Assembly: GCA_038254545.1 (NCBI GenBank)
Contig: JBBSGB010000002.1
Location: 62,001-126,000, forward strand
Source of the DNA: CAHJXF01 sp038254545
GTDB lineage: Bacteria; Pseudomonadota; Gammaproteobacteria; Burkholderiales; Burkholderiaceae_D
Length of the DNA: 64,000 bases
Reading direction: 5' to 3'
In this document: one piece after another, positions 25,143 to 33,191 of the stretch
How the letters are laid out: each line of letters starts with the position of its first letter
Numbering within the stretch: position 1 is the first letter of the stretch
Notes under the pieces: model-generated
What the model saw: the letters and a program-made list of their open reading frames with translations, nothing else
The model's database searches: none
What the model was told of the DNA's origin: nothing
Program-made: the position numbers and the translations under genes

Positions 25143-28022
25143 ATGCTGAACCATCTCAACGAAATTGACTACGGCACCCCGCGACGCGTATCGGAGCAAG
25201 AGGTGACGCTGGAAATCGACGGCAATTCGGTGACCGTGCCCAAAGGTACGTCGCTGATGCGTGCCGCGGCCGAGTCGGGTGTCAACGTGCCCAAGCTGTG
25301 CGCAACCGACAGCCTCGAAGCCTTCGGTTCGTGCCGCCTGTGTCTGGTCGAGATCGAAGGGCGCAAGGGCTACCCGGCCTCGTGTACCACGCCTGCCGAG
25401 GCCGGCATGAAAGTCCTCACGCAGACGCCCAGGTTGCAGGAGTTGCGCAAGGGCGTGATGGAGCTCTACATCTCGGATCATCCGCTCGACTGTCTGACAT
25501 GCAGCGCCAACGGCGATTGCGAGCTGCAGGACATGGCCGGCGCCACCGGCCTGCGCAACGTGCGCTACGGCTTCGACGGCGCGAACCACTTGAAGGACAA
25601 GCAGGACGAATCAAACCCCTACTTCACCTACGATCCATCGAAGTGCATCGTCTGCAATCGCTGCGTGCGCGCCTGCGAAGAAACGCAGGGCACGTTCGCG
25701 TTGACGATCTCGGGCCGCGGTTTCGAGTCGCGCGTGTCGCCGGGCATGGACGAGCCGTTCATGGAATCGGAGTGCGTCAGTTGCGGCGCCTGCGTGGACG
25801 CCTGTCCGACCGCGACCTTGCAAGACAAGAGTGTGATCTGGCTCGGACAACCCGAGCACAGCGTCCTCACCACCTGCGCGTATTGCGGTGTCGGCTGCGG
25901 TTTCAAGGCCGAAATGAAGGGCAACGAAGTGGTCCGCATGACACCCTGGAAGGATGGCAAGGCAAACGAGGGCCACAGTTGTGTCAAGGGCCGTTTCGCG
26001 TGGGGCTACGCGACGCACGCCGACCGGATCACGAAGCCGATGATCCGCAGCAAGATCACCGATCCGTGGCGCGAGGTGAGCTGGGACGAAGCGCTGGCCT
26101 ATACGGCCAGCGAATTTCGGCGCCTGCAAGCCACCTACGGCCGCGACTCGATCGGCGGCATCACGTCGTCGCGGTGTACCAACGAGGAAACCTACCTGGT
26201 GCAAAAGCTGGTGCGCACCGCGTTCGGCAACAACAACGTCGACACCTGTGCGCGCGTCTGTCACTCGCCGACCGGCTACGGCCTCGGCCAGACCTTCGGG
26301 ACGTCGGCCGGCACCCAGACTTTCAAGTCGGTCGAGCAAAGCGACGTCATCATGGTGATCGGCGCCAACCCGACCGATGCGCATCCGGTGTTCGCGTCGC
26401 GGATGAAGAAGCGGCTGCGGGGTGATGCTTCGCATGCGGGCGCGCGGCTGATCGTCGTCGATCCGCGGCGCATCGATCTGGTCGACGGGCCGCATGTAAA
26501 GGCCGACTACCATCTCGCGTTGAAGCCGGGCACCAACGTCGCGGTCATCACCGCGATGGCTCACGTGATCGTGACCGAAGGATTGGTCGCCGAAGAATTC
26601 ATCGCCGAACGCTGCGACGAACAAAGCTTCGTCGATTGGCGCGCGTTCGTTGCCCGCCCGGAAAATTCGCCTGAGGCGTTCGAAGCGGTGACGGGTGTGC
26701 CTGCCGAGCAGATTCGCGGCGCGGCAAGGCTGTTCGCCGCCGGTCCGAACTCGGCGATCTACTACGGCCTCGGCGTCACCGAGCATGCCCAGGGCTCGAC
26801 GATGGTGATGGGCATCGCCAACCTCGCGATGGTGACCGGTAACGTCGGTCGCGAAGGGGTCGGCGTCAATCCGTTGCGCGGCCAGAACAACGTGCAGGGC
26901 AGTTGCGACATGGGCTCCTTCCCGCACGAGTTGCCCGGCTATCGCCACGTTTCCGATACCGTGATCCGACTCCAGTTCGAGGACGCGTGGGGAGTGACCT
27001 TGAGCGCCGAGCCAGGGCTGCGGATCCCCAACATGTTCGACGCCGCGCACGACGGCAGCTTCAAGGGCCTCTACTGTCAGGGCGAAGACATCGTCCAGTC
27101 CGATCCGAACACCCAACACGTTATCGACGCGATGATGGCGATGGAGTGCATCGTCGTGCAGGACCTGTTCCTGAACGAGACCGCGAAGTACGCCCACGTG
27201 TTCCTGCCGGGCACGTCCTTCCTCGAGAAGGACGGCACCTTCACCAATGCCGAGCGTCGCATCTCGCGCGTGAGGAAGGTGATGCCGCCCAAGCCCGGCC
27301 TGGCCGATTGGGAGGTCACGGTGAAACTTGCGAACGCGCTCGGCTATCCGATGGCGTATGCGCATCCCGGAGAAATCATGGCCGAGATCGCTGCGCTGAC
27401 TCCGACGTTCGCCGGCGTCAGCTACGCCGCGATCGATCGCCTGGGCAGTTTGCAATGGCCTTGCAACGAGGACACCGACGAGGCCGGCACATCGGTCATG
27501 CACGTCGACAAGTTCGTGCGCGGCAGAGGCCGATTCATCGTCACGCAATACGTCGCGAGCGAAGAGAAGGTGACGCGCAAGTACCCCTTGCTGCTGACCA
27601 CCGGACGGATCCTTTCCCAGTACAACGTTGGTGCGCAGACACGCCGAACGCTCAACAACAGTTGGCACGACGAGGACCGGCTCGAGATCCATCCGCACGA
27701 TGCCGAAGACCGCGGCATCGGTGAGGGCGACTGGGTTGGCATCCGCAGCCGCGCCGGTGATACGGTGCTTCGCGCGGTATTGTCCGAACGCATGCAACCG
27801 GGCGTGGTCTACACCACGTTCCACTTTCCCGAGTCGGGCGCCAACGTCATCACGACCGAAAGCAGCGACTGGGCCACCAATTGCCCGGAATACAAGGTCA
27901 CTGCGGTCGACGTGATGCCGGTGGCGCAGCCGTCCGAATGGCAACGCGACTTCGCGAGCGTCAACCGCGAGCAGCTCGACCTGCTGCGGCAGGGTCGCGA
28001 GGTCGAGATGATGGCGAAGTGA
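25143..28022 (+). CDS. fdsA: Molybdenum formate dehydrogenase alpha (catalytic) subunit
   Basis: 959 residues, the size expected for FdsA. An N-terminal NuoG-like part holds a [2Fe-2S] ferredoxin domain (CRLCLVE.. SCTTPAE), a His/Cys cluster, and two [4Fe-4S] sites (CIVCNRCVRACEE and CVSCGACVDACPT). The FdhF-like part starts with a further cluster motif, CAYCGVGCGFKAEMKG. The molybdenum ligand is C373 (CARVCHSPTGYG), a cysteine rather than selenocysteine, with the adjacent catalytic histidine. The bis-MGD-binding C-terminal domain is complete. It oxidises formate to CO2. Located 11 bases after fdsB. Confidence 0.96.
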   Translation: MLNHLNEIDYGTPRRVSEQEVTLEIDGNSVTVPKGTSLMRAAAESGVNVPKLCATDSLEAFGSCRLCLVEIEGRKGYPASCTTPAEAGMKVLTQTPRLQELRKGVMELYISDHPLDCLTCSANGDCELQDMAGATGLRNVRYGFDGANHLKDKQDESNPYFTYDPSKCIVCNRCVRACEETQGTFALTISGRGFESRVSPGMDEPFMESECVSCGACVDACPTATLQDKSVIWLGQPEHSVLTTCAYCGVGCGFKAEMKGNEVVRMTPWKDGKANEGHSCVKGRFAWGYATHADRITKPMIRSKITDPWREVSWDEALAYTASEFRRLQATYGRDSIGGITSSRCTNEETYLVQKLVRTAFGNNNVDTCARVCHSPTGYGLGQTFGTSAGTQTFKSVEQSDVIMVIGANPTDAHPVFASRMKKRLRGDASHAGARLIVVDPRRIDLVDGPHVKADYHLALKPGTNVAVITAMAHVIVTEGLVAEEFIAERCDEQSFVDWRAFVARPENSPEAFEAVTGVPAEQIRGAARLFAAGPNSAIYYGLGVTEHAQGSTMVMGIANLAMVTGNVGREGVGVNPLRGQNNVQGSCDMGSFPHELPGYRHVSDTVIRLQFEDAWGVTLSAEPGLRIPNMFDAAHDGSFKGLYCQGEDIVQSDPNTQHVIDAMMAMECIVVQDLFLNETAKYAHVFLPGTSFLEKDGTFTNAERRISRVRKVMPPKPGLADWEVTVKLANALGYPMAYAHPGEIMAEIAALTPTFAGVSYAAIDRLGSLQWPCNEDTDEAGTSVMHVDKFVRGRGRFIVTQYVASEEKVTRKYPLLLTTGRILSQYNVGAQTRRTLNNSWHDEDRLEIHPHDAEDRGIGEGDWVGIRSRAGDTVLRAVLSERMQPGVVYTTFHFPESGANVITTESSDWATNCPEYKVTAVDVMPVAQPSEWQRDFASVNREQLDLLRQGREVEMMAK

Positions 28023-28131
28023 GGACATCGGCAGTCGAGGCGTCGCGAGACGGCACCGGCACCCGAATTGCCGATGTGGTTGCGCTTTGTTCCGGAATAT
28101 CCGAACGATTCGGCGTCCTGAGCGATGCCAC

Positions 28132-28146
28132 GGAGGCGATCTCGTG
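28132..28146 (+). promoter_or_regulatory. Ribosome site and GTG start of fdsD
   Basis: GGAGG at 28132-28136 lies 7 bases before GTG at 28144. This sets the fdsD start; the longer in-frame ATG at 28087 has no ribosome site and adds unconserved residues. Confidence 0.75.
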
Positions 28147-28440
28147 AACATCGATCATCTAGTGAACATGGTGAATAAAATCGGTGAATTTTTCGAGGCG
28201 ATGCCCGACCGCGACGGAGCGTTGCACGGAATCTCGGATCACCTGCGAATGTTCTGGGCGCCGCGGATGCGCGAGCAGTTGACGGCGCATTGCGCTGAAA
28301 CGGGCGACGCCGGCATCACGGCGATCGTCGCAGAGGCAATGGCGCGTTATCCAATCCTGACGCGAGCGGTTCCGGTCCAAACCTCCGACCCGCGTGAAGC
28401 CGCTGAGCGCCACGAGTGGGACGGGGCATCGGAGGCGTGA
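28144..28440 (+). CDS. fdsD: Formate dehydrogenase delta subunit
   Basis: 98 residues from a GTG start. The conserved FdsD core is evident: a helix like NMVNKIGEFFEAMPDR followed by ISDHLRMFWAPRMREQL. FdsD is a small subunit needed for an active, assembled Fds complex, with no cofactor of its own. In many relatives fdsC (an FdhD-type chaperone that sulfurates the cofactor) lies between fdsA and fdsD; here the 121-base gap holds no gene. The C-terminal 30 residues are longer than usual and polar. Confidence 0.88.
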   Translation: MNIDHLVNMVNKIGEFFEAMPDRDGALHGISDHLRMFWAPRMREQLTAHCAETGDAGITAIVAEAMARYPILTRAVPVQTSDPREAAERHEWDGASEA

Positions 28441-28444
28441 TGGT

Positions 28445-28472
28445 AGACGATCTCCGGTCCCGGAGATCGTCT
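28445..28472. terminator. Strong 12-bp hairpin after fdsD
   Basis: AGACGATCTCCG and CGGAGATCGTCT are perfect arms around GTCC, four bases after the fdsD stop codon. There is no T-run, so intrinsic termination may be weak, but the stem is long enough to protect or terminate the fds mRNA. It could serve both strands. Confidence 0.6.
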
Positions 28473-28590
28473 GCCTCCTGAATATCGCTTGCCGGGATCT
28501 ACTTCGCAGCGTTGCGCGATTCGACGCGTTGCGCGATCCATGGACGCGAGTCGCTCGGTCAGGCGACCACTACTACCGGGGTCGCTGCTC

Positions 28591-28740
28591 TCACCGGTTC
28601 TGGCGCTGTCGAATGGCAGTCATCACCGCAGCCACGAAGATATAGAACGGCGTGGCTTCGAACACTTCGCGCAGCACGCCCCCTTCCCCGGGCTTGCGAC
28701 TCGGATTGAAGGCTCCTTGGCGGTAAGTCGAGTTGAACAT
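28591..28740 (-). CDS. Small hydrophobic protein of the oxalate/formate island
   Basis: 49 residues from an ATG at 28740, with AAGGA seven bases upstream. The N-terminus is polar (MFNSTYRQGAFNPSRKPGEGG), then comes a probable membrane helix, FEATPFYIFVAAVMTAI, and a basic end (RQRQNR). I do not recognise the family. It is divergent from the oxalate antiporter gene across a 534-base regulatory region. The good ribosome site, the amphipathic-to-membrane layout and the position support a real gene; a small accessory subunit of the transporter is one possibility. Confidence 0.55.
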   Translation of the reverse strand: MFNSTYRQGAFNPSRKPGEGGVLREVFEATPFYIFVAAVMTAIRQRQNR

Positions 28741-29024
28741 TTGATTCCTTGTAAGTGATCGCCGGTTTGTAGGCTGAACCCTTTTTTTGGTATGGGTTTA
28801 CCGATCGTCGATGGCAACGTCGTCCCTCGACAGTTTCAAATCGGGCGCTTTTTTCGCCAATCATTTCACATGAATGGTGCGACGCAACAAAAGCGTATTG
28901 TATGGGGAGATCACCGAAAGTCAAGCGGTGGATTGCGCAGTGCAGCGTGGTCCCGAGACGTGCGCCGATCGCTTTCTCATGGACCTCTGACGCCTCGACC
29001 CAGTGTTGACCTTTTCATTGGTAG

Positions 29025-29038
29025 TTGACCAAGGTCAA
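29025..29038. promoter_or_regulatory. CRP/FNR-type operator upstream of the antiporter gene
   Basis: TTGACCAAGGTCAA, perfect 6+6 arms with a 2-base centre; equivalently TTGAC-N4-GTCAA. It fits an FNR-family box (TTGAT-N4-ATCAA) with C/G at the inner position. If the regulator acts as a class II activator, transcription would start near 29073 with a weak -10 (GACACT, 29061-29066). The same pattern recurs in front of oxc. Confidence 0.55.
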
Positions 29039-29127
29039 GACATTTGACCGCCGGCAGGCAGACACTGCTGGTCCCACGCGATTTCGTGCCAGGCGGGGGA
29101 GGCGAGATTCAAAAACCGTCGAAGATT

Positions 29128-29166
29128 GGTCGCACGACTTGGTCGCACGGCTGGGTCGCACGACGC
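29128..29166 (+). repeat. Three tandem copies of a 13-base repeat
   Basis: Copies at 29128-29140, 29141-29153 and 29154-29166 share GGTCGCACG and differ only in the last four bases (ACTT, GCTG, ACGC). The repeat lies between the FNR-type box and the antiporter ribosome site, in the likely 5' leader. Confidence 0.75.
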
Positions 29167-29274
29167 ATCTGCGCAAGCACCCTGTTTCGATTCACGCGTG
29201 ATCCGCACGGCTGATACCAGCTGGCAGTCTGGCTGTGCGACGCAGTCAGACACCCGACCAGTCAGGAGACTTCC

Positions 29275-30576
29275 ATGGTTCGACCATTTGCAGCAACCGT
29301 AGATATGGGCAGCGCGTCCACTGCGGCCCGGCATCCGTTCTATCGATGGGGCCAGCTCTTGATGGGCATCGTCTGCATGGCGATGATCGCCAACCTGCAG
29401 TACGGTTGGACCCTGTTCGTCAACCCGATCGCCGATAAGCATGGCTGGAGTCGCGCCGCGATCCAGGTGGCTTTCACGATCTTCGTGCTCACCGAGACCT
29501 GGCTCGTTCCGATCGAAGGCTACCTCGTCGACCGCTTCGGTCCACGTCCGGTGGTACTCGTTGGCGGCCTCCTCTGCGGCTTGGGTTGGGTCTTGAACTC
29601 CTTCGCCGACTCACTGCCGATGCTGTACTTTGCGGCGGCCGTGGGCGGCATCGGTGCCGGTGCCGTCTACGGTACTTGCGTGGGGAATGCGCTGAAGTGG
29701 TTCCCGGATCGCCGCGGTCTCGCGGCCGGATTGACGGCCGCCGGCTTCGGTGCCGGGTCGGCACTCACGATCATTCCGATCTCGGCCTTCATCAAGTCCA
29801 ACGGCTACGAAGCGGCGTTCCTGTACTTCGGCATCGGCCAGGGCCTGGTCGTCTTCCTACTGGCATGGTTCCTGACCCCCGCACCTGCGCACATCAAGGG
29901 GACGCACCATTCGACGGCCAACGTGCAGCAGACCAAGCGCGACTTCAGCCCTACCCAGGTGCTGCGTCAGCCGGTGTTCTGGGTGATGTACATCATGTTC
30001 GTGATGGTGGCCGCGGGTGGCCTCATGGCCACCGCGCAACTCGGACCGATCGCGAAGGACTTCAAGATCGGTGAGATCCCCGTCAATATCATGGGTCTGG
30101 TGTTGCCGGCGCTGACCTTCGCGTTGGCAATCGACCGTGTACTGAACGGGCTGACGAGACCGTTCTTCGGCTGGGTCTCCGACAAGATCGGCCGCGAGCC
30201 GACGATGTTCATCGCGTTCGGGCTCGAAGCAATCGGCATCCTGGCGCTGTACAACTTCGGCCAGAACCCGATCGCGTTCGTGATCCTGACCGGTTTGGTG
30301 TTCTTCGCCTGGGGCGAAATCTACAGCCTCTTCCCGTCGACCTGCGCGGACACCTTCGGCTCGAAGTACGCGGCTGCCAATGCCGGCCTTCTGTACACGG
30401 CCAAGGGCACGGCGTCGCTGCTGGTGCCGTTGTCGAGCGTCCTCGCCACGGCTACCGGCAGTTGGCACACGGTGTTCATCGTGGCCAGCGTAATGAACGC
30501 GATCGCGGCGCTGATGGCGTGGTTCGTTCTGCGGCCGATGCGCAGGGCACACATGGCCATACAGACGGCCGACTGA
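29275..30576 (+). CDS. oxlT: MFS oxalate/formate antiporter (OxlT-like)
   Basis: 433 residues with twelve membrane helices of the major facilitator superfamily. Helix 1-2 reads NLQYGWTLFVNPIADKHGWSR, a hallmark of the oxalate:formate antiporter group. GYLVDRFGPRPVVL is the MFS signature loop, and GTCVGNALKWFPDRRGLAAG follows in the family pattern. OxlT of Oxalobacter swaps external oxalate for internal formate and so builds a proton gradient with Oxc. Here the transporter is upstream of the regulator, oxc and frc. AGGAG precedes the ATG by 7 bases. An acidic-anion symport mode cannot be excluded. Confidence 0.9.
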   Translation: MVRPFAATVDMGSASTAARHPFYRWGQLLMGIVCMAMIANLQYGWTLFVNPIADKHGWSRAAIQVAFTIFVLTETWLVPIEGYLVDRFGPRPVVLVGGLLCGLGWVLNSFADSLPMLYFAAAVGGIGAGAVYGTCVGNALKWFPDRRGLAAGLTAAGFGAGSALTIIPISAFIKSNGYEAAFLYFGIGQGLVVFLLAWFLTPAPAHIKGTHHSTANVQQTKRDFSPTQVLRQPVFWVMYIMFVMVAAGGLMATAQLGPIAKDFKIGEIPVNIMGLVLPALTFALAIDRVLNGLTRPFFGWVSDKIGREPTMFIAFGLEAIGILALYNFGQNPIAFVILTGLVFFAWGEIYSLFPSTCADTFGSKYAAANAGLLYTAKGTASLLVPLSSVLATATGSWHTVFIVASVMNAIAALMAWFVLRPMRRAHMAIQTAD

Positions 30577-30623
30577 TGGAAGACCGGGCGGGGAGTCATC
30601 GCATGCAAGCCGCTCGGTATCGT

Positions 30624-31256
30624 TCAGATCTTTCCGCTATGGCGCAACCGGCTCAGGGTTTCCGGTGAGAGATTGAGATGCGACGCCAGCTGCTTCTGCG
30701 GGATCCTGTCCACCAGGTCGGGCCGCTTGCGCGCGAAGCGGTGCACGCGTCCCGGTGCGTCCAGAAGGTGCAACGTGATGGTGTGGCCCATGACTTCGGT
30801 CATCAGCCGCATCACGCACGACTCGAACCACTCCTTGGTCGGGCGGTGCCGTTCCAGGAACTCGACCCATTGCCGCATCGGCAGGCGAGCCACGCGTGCT
30901 TTCGTCACGCACACGATGCCGTAGGGCGTCGGTGTGCCCATGCGCCACGCCGCGTAGCTCGTTTCCATGTCGCCCTCGGCGGCGAAGCGCAGGATCATTT
31001 CCTTGCCCTCGGGATTGGAAACGACGCGCTTCAGTACGCCGTTGATGATGAAATACTGCTCCATTTCACGGACGCCCTGGTGCAACAGGAAATCGCCCTT
31101 GTTCCCATCGACCACGACCAGCAAAGCCTCCAGCTCGGCACGCTCGGTATCGGACAGCTCGCTCAGAACCTCGGTCTTTTTCAGTTGCAGTCGAATGATG
31201 TTCTTTTCCGGGTGGCTCGCTACGGGTATCACGGTGGCCTCGTCGGGTTTCACCAC
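30624..31256 (-). CDS. CRP/FNR-family transcriptional regulator
   Basis: 210 residues from a GTG start. A cyclic-nucleotide-like beta-barrel (about 25-120: GDFLLHQGVREMEQYFIINGVLKRV) is followed by a dimer helix and a C-terminal winged helix. The recognition helix SPETLSRLRHSG has E199, S202 and R203, the ExxSR pattern by which FNR reads TTGAT. There is no N-terminal cysteine cluster, so it is not an oxygen-sensing Fe-S FNR; the cyclic-AMP-binding arginine/serine pair is also not obvious. It is divergent from oxc and points towards the antiporter gene. It probably controls both and itself through the boxes at 29025 and 31276. Confidence 0.9.
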   Translation of the reverse strand: MVKPDEATVIPVASHPEKNIIRLQLKKTEVLSELSDTERAELEALLVVVDGNKGDFLLHQGVREMEQYFIINGVLKRVVSNPEGKEMILRFAAEGDMETSYAAWRMGTPTPYGIVCVTKARVARLPMRQWVEFLERHRPTKEWFESCVMRLMTEVMGHTITLHLLDAPGRVHRFARKRPDLVDRIPQKQLASHLNLSPETLSRLRHSGKI

Positions 31257-31275
31257 GCTCTAGTATTTCCGAAAA

Positions 31276-31317
31276 TTGATCGCGGTCAACGGAGCTAATG
31301 AAGGATGGAATCATAGT
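31276..31317 (+). promoter_or_regulatory. FNR-type box and -10 of the oxc promoter
   Basis: TTGAT-CGCG-GTCAA at 31276-31289 is centred at 31282.5. CATAGT (4/6 to the -10 consensus) lies at 31312-31317, which predicts a start near 31324. The box would then be at -41.5, the class II activator position of CRP/FNR proteins. The same box is 20 bases upstream of the divergent regulator gene, so autoregulation is likely. Confidence 0.6.
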
Positions 31318-31351
31318 CCCGCCAACGCACTCTGCCGCATCGATACCCCTT

Positions 31352-31369
31352 GCGCCACTCAAGTGGCGC
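31352..31369. promoter_or_regulatory. Perfect palindrome in the oxc leader
   Basis: GCGCCACT and AGTGGCGC, perfect 8-base arms with CA between them, 48 bases before the oxc ATG and downstream of the predicted start. It may form an RNA hairpin in the leader or bind a second regulator as DNA. Confidence 0.5.
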
Positions 31370-31417
31370 GAGGCACGCGCGCATTCCACAACTCACACGA
31401 ATCCGCAGGAGACATTC

Positions 31418-33166
31418 ATGTCCGCAGTCCTGAACAGCCGCATGTCCGCAGTCCCGACCGATCAACCTGAACAAGAAACGACCGACGGGTTTCATCTGAT
31501 CATCGATGCTCTGAAACTGAATGACATCGACACCATCTTCGGTCTGGTCGGCATTCCCATCACGGACCTGGCTCGTCTCGCACAAGCGGAAGGGATGCGC
31601 TTCATCGGCTTTCGCCATGAACAACACGCGGGCAATGCGGCGGCCATCGCGGGCTACATGACCCAGAAGCCCGGTATTTGTCTGACCGTGTCCGCGCCAG
31701 GCTTTCTCAACGGCCTGACGGCGCTGGCCAACGCGACCACGAACTGCTTCCCGATGATCCTCATCAGCGGGTCCAGCGAGCGAGAGATCGTCGATCTTCA
31801 GCAGGGCGATTACGAAGAGATGGATCAGCTCAACGCGGCCAGACCGTACGCCAAGGCCGCTTATCGCGTCCTCCACGCTGAAGATATCGGCATCGGCGTA
31901 GCGCGCGCGATTCGTGCGGCCGTGTCCGGCCGTCCGGGTGGCGTCTATCTGGATCTGCCCGCGAAACTCCTCGCCCAGACGCTTGACGTCGTGCAGGCGA
32001 AAAAGTCCTTGGTGCGCGTCGTCGATCCGGTTCCGCGCCAAATTCCTTCGTCCGACTCGGTCACACGCGCTCTCGATGTTCTGAAGGGAGCCAGGCGCCC
32101 CCTCATCCTGCTGGGCAAAGGCGCTGCCTACGCACAAGCCGACGCTGAGATCCGTGCGCTCGTGGAACGAACCGGCATCCCCTACCTGCCGATGTCCATG
32201 GCCAAGGGACTGCTGCCTGACACCCACCCGCAATGCGCTTCGGCCGCGCGGTCGTTCGTCCTTGCGGAGGCTGACGTCGTGGTATTGATCGGCGCCCGCC
32301 TGAACTGGCTGCTGTCGCACGGCAAGGGCAAGACCTGGGGCGCATCGGGGACCAAACAATTCATCCAGGTCGACATTTCGCCTACCGAAATCGACAGCAA
32401 CGTGGCGATCGCCGCGCCCGTGATCGGTGACATCGGTTCCTGCGTGTCGGCCCTGCTGGCAGGTATCGATTCCGACTTTGCCAAACCTGCCACCGCGTGG
32501 ACCGGCGCGATCGCCGAGCGCAAGGACAAGAACCTGGCGAAGATGGCAGTGACGCTCGACAAGGATCCGTCCCCGATGAATTTCCACAGCGCGCTGCGCG
32601 CGATCCGCGACGTGCTCAAGACGCGTCCGGACATCAACGTCGTCAATGAAGGCGCAAACACCCTGGACTTCGCCCGCAGCATCATCGACATGTATGAGCC
32701 GCGCAAGCGCTTCGACTCCGGTACCTGGGGCATCATGGGCATCGGGATGGGCTATGCCATCGGCGCGGCGGTCACCAGCGGCAAGCCCGTCGTTGCCATC
32801 GAAGGCGATAGCGCGTTCGGTTTCAGCGGCATGGAAATCGAGACCATCTGCCGCTACGACTTGCCGATTTGCATCGTTGTCTTCAATAACAACGGGGTAT
32901 ATCGCGGCACCGACGTGAACCCGACCGGCGGGAAGGATGTCGCACCCACCGTTTTCGTCAAGGGCGCGCGCTACGACAAGATGATCGAGGCATTCGGCGG
33001 CATCGGCTGCAACGCCACCACGCCGGCCGAACTGACGAAGGCACTGACCGAAGCGATCGCGTCGCGCAAACCCACACTCATCAACGCCGTCATCGACGAA
33101 GCGGCAGGCACCGAGAGCGGTCGCCTGACCAATCTGAATCCGCTGAGCGCGGCGATGAAGAAATAA
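31418..33166 (+). CDS. oxc: Oxalyl-CoA decarboxylase
   Basis: 582-residue thiamine-diphosphate enzyme that converts oxalyl-CoA to formyl-CoA and CO2 in the cytoplasm. The catalytic glutamate is E68 in GFRHEQHAGNAA. The thiamine motif is seen as GDSAFGFSGMEIETIC..NNNG. YRG and GVYRGTDVN are typical of Oxc rather than acetolactate synthase. The ATG at 31418 follows AGGAGAC; the frame extends upstream but without a ribosome site. Frc genes follow, completing the cycle: Frc makes oxalyl-CoA from formyl-CoA and oxalate. Confidence 0.96.
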   Translation: MSAVLNSRMSAVPTDQPEQETTDGFHLIIDALKLNDIDTIFGLVGIPITDLARLAQAEGMRFIGFRHEQHAGNAAAIAGYMTQKPGICLTVSAPGFLNGLTALANATTNCFPMILISGSSEREIVDLQQGDYEEMDQLNAARPYAKAAYRVLHAEDIGIGVARAIRAAVSGRPGGVYLDLPAKLLAQTLDVVQAKKSLVRVVDPVPRQIPSSDSVTRALDVLKGARRPLILLGKGAAYAQADAEIRALVERTGIPYLPMSMAKGLLPDTHPQCASAARSFVLAEADVVVLIGARLNWLLSHGKGKTWGASGTKQFIQVDISPTEIDSNVAIAAPVIGDIGSCVSALLAGIDSDFAKPATAWTGAIAERKDKNLAKMAVTLDKDPSPMNFHSALRAIRDVLKTRPDINVVNEGANTLDFARSIIDMYEPRKRFDSGTWGIMGIGMGYAIGAAVTSGKPVVAIEGDSAFGFSGMEIETICRYDLPICIVVFNNNGVYRGTDVNPTGGKDVAPTVFVKGARYDKMIEAFGGIGCNATTPAELTKALTEAIASRKPTLINAVIDEAAGTESGRLTNLNPLSAAMKK

Positions 33167-33191
33167 TCCAAGCCAAACAAGGAGAAATCAA

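Larger units (their letters stand above)
28741..29274. other. Long regulatory intergenic region before the oxalate antiporter gene
   Basis: 534 bases without a convincing gene, between the divergent 49-residue ORF and the antiporter. It is less GC-rich than its surroundings. It holds TTGACC three times at 19-base steps (29006, 29025, 29044), a TTGACC-AA-GGTCAA palindrome, and a 13-base tandem repeat (29128-29166). A TTCACATGAA imperfect palindrome lies at 28864-28873. The antiporter ribosome site (CAGGAGAC) ends it. Confidence 0.6.

Noticed and set aside
25611..28151. 846-codon open frame antisense to fdsA
   Set aside because: fdsA shows every cluster and molybdenum motif in the plus frame; the antisense frame is rich in His/Arg/Asp and has no domain. 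It is a high-GC shadow.
29128..29166. CRISPR-like array
   Set aside because: The 13-base repeats are directly adjacent with no spacers and no cas genes are present.
30624..31256. Oxygen-sensing FNR protein
   Set aside because: The recognition helix is FNR-like, but there are only two cysteines, neither in an N-terminal cluster, so no [4Fe-4S] sensor.
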